DNA of 6,600 nucleotides from Caryophanales bacterium UBA5632 (GTDB lineage Bacteria; Bacillota_I; Bacilli_A; Izemoplasmatales; Hujiaoplasmataceae): contig DIJY01000089.1 of assembly GCA_002421405.1 (NCBI GenBank), positions 2,051 to 8,650 on the forward strand, read 5' to 3'. Below the pieces are notes generated by a model. It saw only the letters and a program-made list of their open reading frames with translations. It did not search any database and was not told the origin of the DNA. A program made the translations under genes and the position numbers. Below are positions 5,966 to 6,600 of this stretch, piece after piece. Every line of letters starts with the position of its first letter. Within the stretch, counting starts at the first letter, position 1.

Positions 5966-6205
5966 CTATTGATTGGCTACTATAAGTTTCTTAACTTCTT
6001 CACTGTTAGGGACTCTTCCATAAGAAGCAATCTTACCATCAATCATTAATCCTGGAGTTCTAAGCAATCCAGCATTAGCAATTTCCATATAGTCTGTTAC
6101 ATAAAGAACCGTTGCGTCTAGTTGTAATTCCTTACAAGCGACTTGAACGTTTTCATAGAGTTTCTTACAATTGGAACAACCGGATCCTAATACTTTAATT
6201 GTCAT
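5966..6205 (-). CDS. Small thioredoxin-like CxxC protein (first copy)
   Basis: This 79-residue thioredoxin_3-type protein has the active site GSGCSNC (Cys10, Cys13) after strand one, the cis-proline loop LRTPGLMIDGK and the ending GRVPNSEEVKKLI. It is a cytosolic thiol-disulfide carrier, probably serving arsenic or metal handling by its place directly before the Acr3 permease. The ATG has AAGGAG ten bases upstream (6216-6221), inside the preceding gene. Its first 11 bases overlap the end of the cation diffusion facilitator gene, and its stop overlaps the ribosome site of acr3. No signal peptide or membrane segment is present. A role as electron donor to an arsenate reductase is plausible, but no reductase gene is visible in the window. 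Confidence 0.85.
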   Translation of the reverse strand: MTIKVLGSGCSNCKKLYENVQVACKELQLDATVLYVTDYMEIANAGLLRTPGLMIDGKIASYGRVPNSEEVKKLIVANQ

Positions 6206-6600
6206 GATTTTCTTTCTCCTTTATATGTTTTGAGCAAAACATGCTCTTGTCATCTTCTCTTTGATATTCGGGTTGTAAGGTGACGTGCGAAATATCGTAC
6301 GTGTCTTTTAAATAACACTCGATTTCGCAACAAATTTCATCAACCTTTGATAATGGTAAATCATCTAAGTCGATATGAGCTTCAAAGAAGGTGGAATGTT
6401 CATCATTCATCCAAGCATGGAAATGATGAACATTTTTGACGTTCTTAAATTTCTCAATATCGATTTTAATTTGATCGTAATCTAAATCAGGAGAGGCTTG
6501 CATGAGAATGGCCACTGTATCTTTGATGACGTGCCACGCTTCTCTCATGATATAGAGTGCAATCATAATAGTGATAATCGGATCAATCCAAGTAATGTTC
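6195..6600 (-). CDS. Cation diffusion facilitator (CzcD/ZitB-like), C-terminal part, 5' end outside window
   Basis: The frame is open from the right edge, so the start is not in the window; 134 C-terminal residues are seen. They open with NITWIDPIITI, matching the membrane segment of CDF exporters that holds the conserved metal-site Asp (WxDP, sixth visible residue). The helix IMIALYIMREAWHVIKDT follows, then the linker LMQASPD. The cytoplasmic ferredoxin-like domain has VHHFHAW (His58, His59, His61 of the visible part), EAHIDLDD (His75) and SHVTLQPE (His105), positions typical of the regulatory metal sites of the family. Members export Zn, Cd, Co, Fe or Mn in exchange for protons; the metal here cannot be told from this part. 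The tail FCSKHIKEKENHDN is rich in possible ligands. It is the most upstream visible gene of the arsenic operon and overlaps the next gene by 11 bases. Confidence 0.88.
   Translation of the reverse strand, partial: NITWIDPIITIMIALYIMREAWHVIKDTVAILMQASPDLDYDQIKIDIEKFKNVKNVHHFHAWMNDEHSTFFEAHIDLDDLPLSKVDEICCEIECYLKDTYDISHVTLQPEYQREDDKSMFCSKHIKEKENHDN

Noticed and set aside
1..6600. CRISPR arrays, tRNA or rRNA genes, insertion sequences, attachment sites
   Set aside because: No regularly spaced repeats, cloverleaf-like segments, transposase motifs or terminal inverted repeats were seen on reading both strands.

Overview
The window comes from a low-GC bacterium that uses the standard genetic code: TGA serves as a stop in the kinase and DUF2703 genes, and tryptophans are TGG. 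Starts are ATG or TTG with strong GGAGG-type ribosome binding sites, and promoters are sigma-A-like. This fits a Firmicute or a code-11 Mollicutes relative (Acholeplasma/Izemoplasma-like). The taxonomic placement is inference only. Every gene supported here lies on the minus strand, so transcription runs from base 6600 towards base 1.

Bases 6600 to about 3820 hold the downstream part of a metal/arsenic resistance operon. In transcription order it encodes the C-terminal part of a cation diffusion facilitator (cut by the window edge), a small CxxC thioredoxin-like protein, an Acr3-family arsenite efflux permease, a second CxxC thioredoxin-like protein, and a cysteine-rich DUF2703 thioredoxin-fold protein. 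The first four are overlapping or nearly abutting. DUF2703 follows after 98 bases, and a hairpin plus T-run at about 3822-3868 closes the unit. No ArsR repressor or classical ArsC reductase is visible; they could lie upstream of base 6600.

Bases 3780 to 2081 hold a self-contained two-gene cassette with its own consensus promoter (TTGACA, 17 bases, TGATATAAT) and an imperfect 27-bp inverted repeat across the spacer and -10 box. The first gene is a compact HipA-like Ser/Thr kinase without the HipA N-terminal subdomain. The second overlaps it by 4 bases and encodes an unrecognised protein ending in a recombinase-type helix-turn-helix. No HipB-like antitoxin is present. The pair looks lower in GC than its neighbours. 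It is the best candidate in the window for an under-described system, either a kinase-based toxin-antitoxin unit or a signalling module.

Bases 2051 to 1216 hold a slipin/stomatin-type SPFH protein with its own extended -10 promoter. It is unusual in lacking an N-terminal membrane segment and an NfeD neighbour. A hairpin with a T-run follows it. The 3' arm of that hairpin contains the Shine-Dalgarno of the last gene, a TTG-started secreted protein with a signal peptide, an N-terminal beta-rich domain and Ig-like repeats, which runs off the left edge of the window.
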